Shown here in pieces: positions 5,547 through 5,567 of a DNA stretch of 5,567 bases; the first letter of the stretch is position 1, and every line of letters begins with the position of its first letter. Both the position numbers and the translations under genes were made by a program. Origin of the DNA: JAEUUM01 sp038326165 (GTDB taxonomy: Bacteria; Bacteroidota; Bacteroidia; Chitinophagales; Saprospiraceae); assembly GCA_038326165.1 (NCBI GenBank), contig JBBQJT010000096.1:1-5567 (forward strand), read 5' to 3'. The notes below the pieces were generated by a model, which saw only the letters and a list, made by a program, of their open reading frames with translations, had not been told where the DNA came from and did no database searches.

Positions 5547-5567
5547 GCGTGTATCTACCTAAGGGGG

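Overview
The window looks like chromosomal DNA of a member of the Bacteroidota. The clearest evidence is the long protein at 2433-4640, which has a signal peptide and a C-terminal type IX secretion (T9SS) type A sorting domain (YPNP near its start, a GIYYLQL-type strand, ending in KFVILR). Such tails occur only in this phylum and close relatives. Most of the DNA is AT-rich with A-rich leaders and few Shine-Dalgarno sites, which also fits. I cannot name the genus.

Layout. (1) Left edge, minus strand: a caspase-fold (peptidase C14) protein with a signal peptide, cut by the window edge. Its signal-peptide end is AT-rich, but the caspase domain (1 to about 327) is strongly GC-rich. Two small AT-rich minus-strand ORFs lie directly upstream, and each joins the next by a stop, one base, then ATG. 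They may form a tightly coupled mini-operon with the caspase gene. (2) 786-1414: no convincing gene; it holds an imperfect inverted repeat at 971-1032. (3) 1415-4640, plus strand: a 74-residue two-helix membrane protein, an AlkA-type DNA glycosylase, and, 14 bases after that, the T9SS cargo protein. The glycosylase and cargo protein are probably co-transcribed but have no obvious shared job. (4) 4641-5567: decayed DNA. It contains a broken tyrosine recombinase C-terminus on the plus strand (one frameshift, one lost catalytic His), two stretches of protein-like but interrupted reading frame on the minus strand, a short direct repeat and several inverted repeats. This looks like an old mobile-element insertion site.

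How the parts relate. The right end is a degraded integration region and the left end carries a gene of foreign-looking composition, so the window is probably accessory rather than core genome. The intact middle is one DNA-repair enzyme, one exported surface or secreted protein of unknown role and one small membrane protein. I see no complete new system. The best candidate for one is the exported caspase with its two coupled small ORFs.
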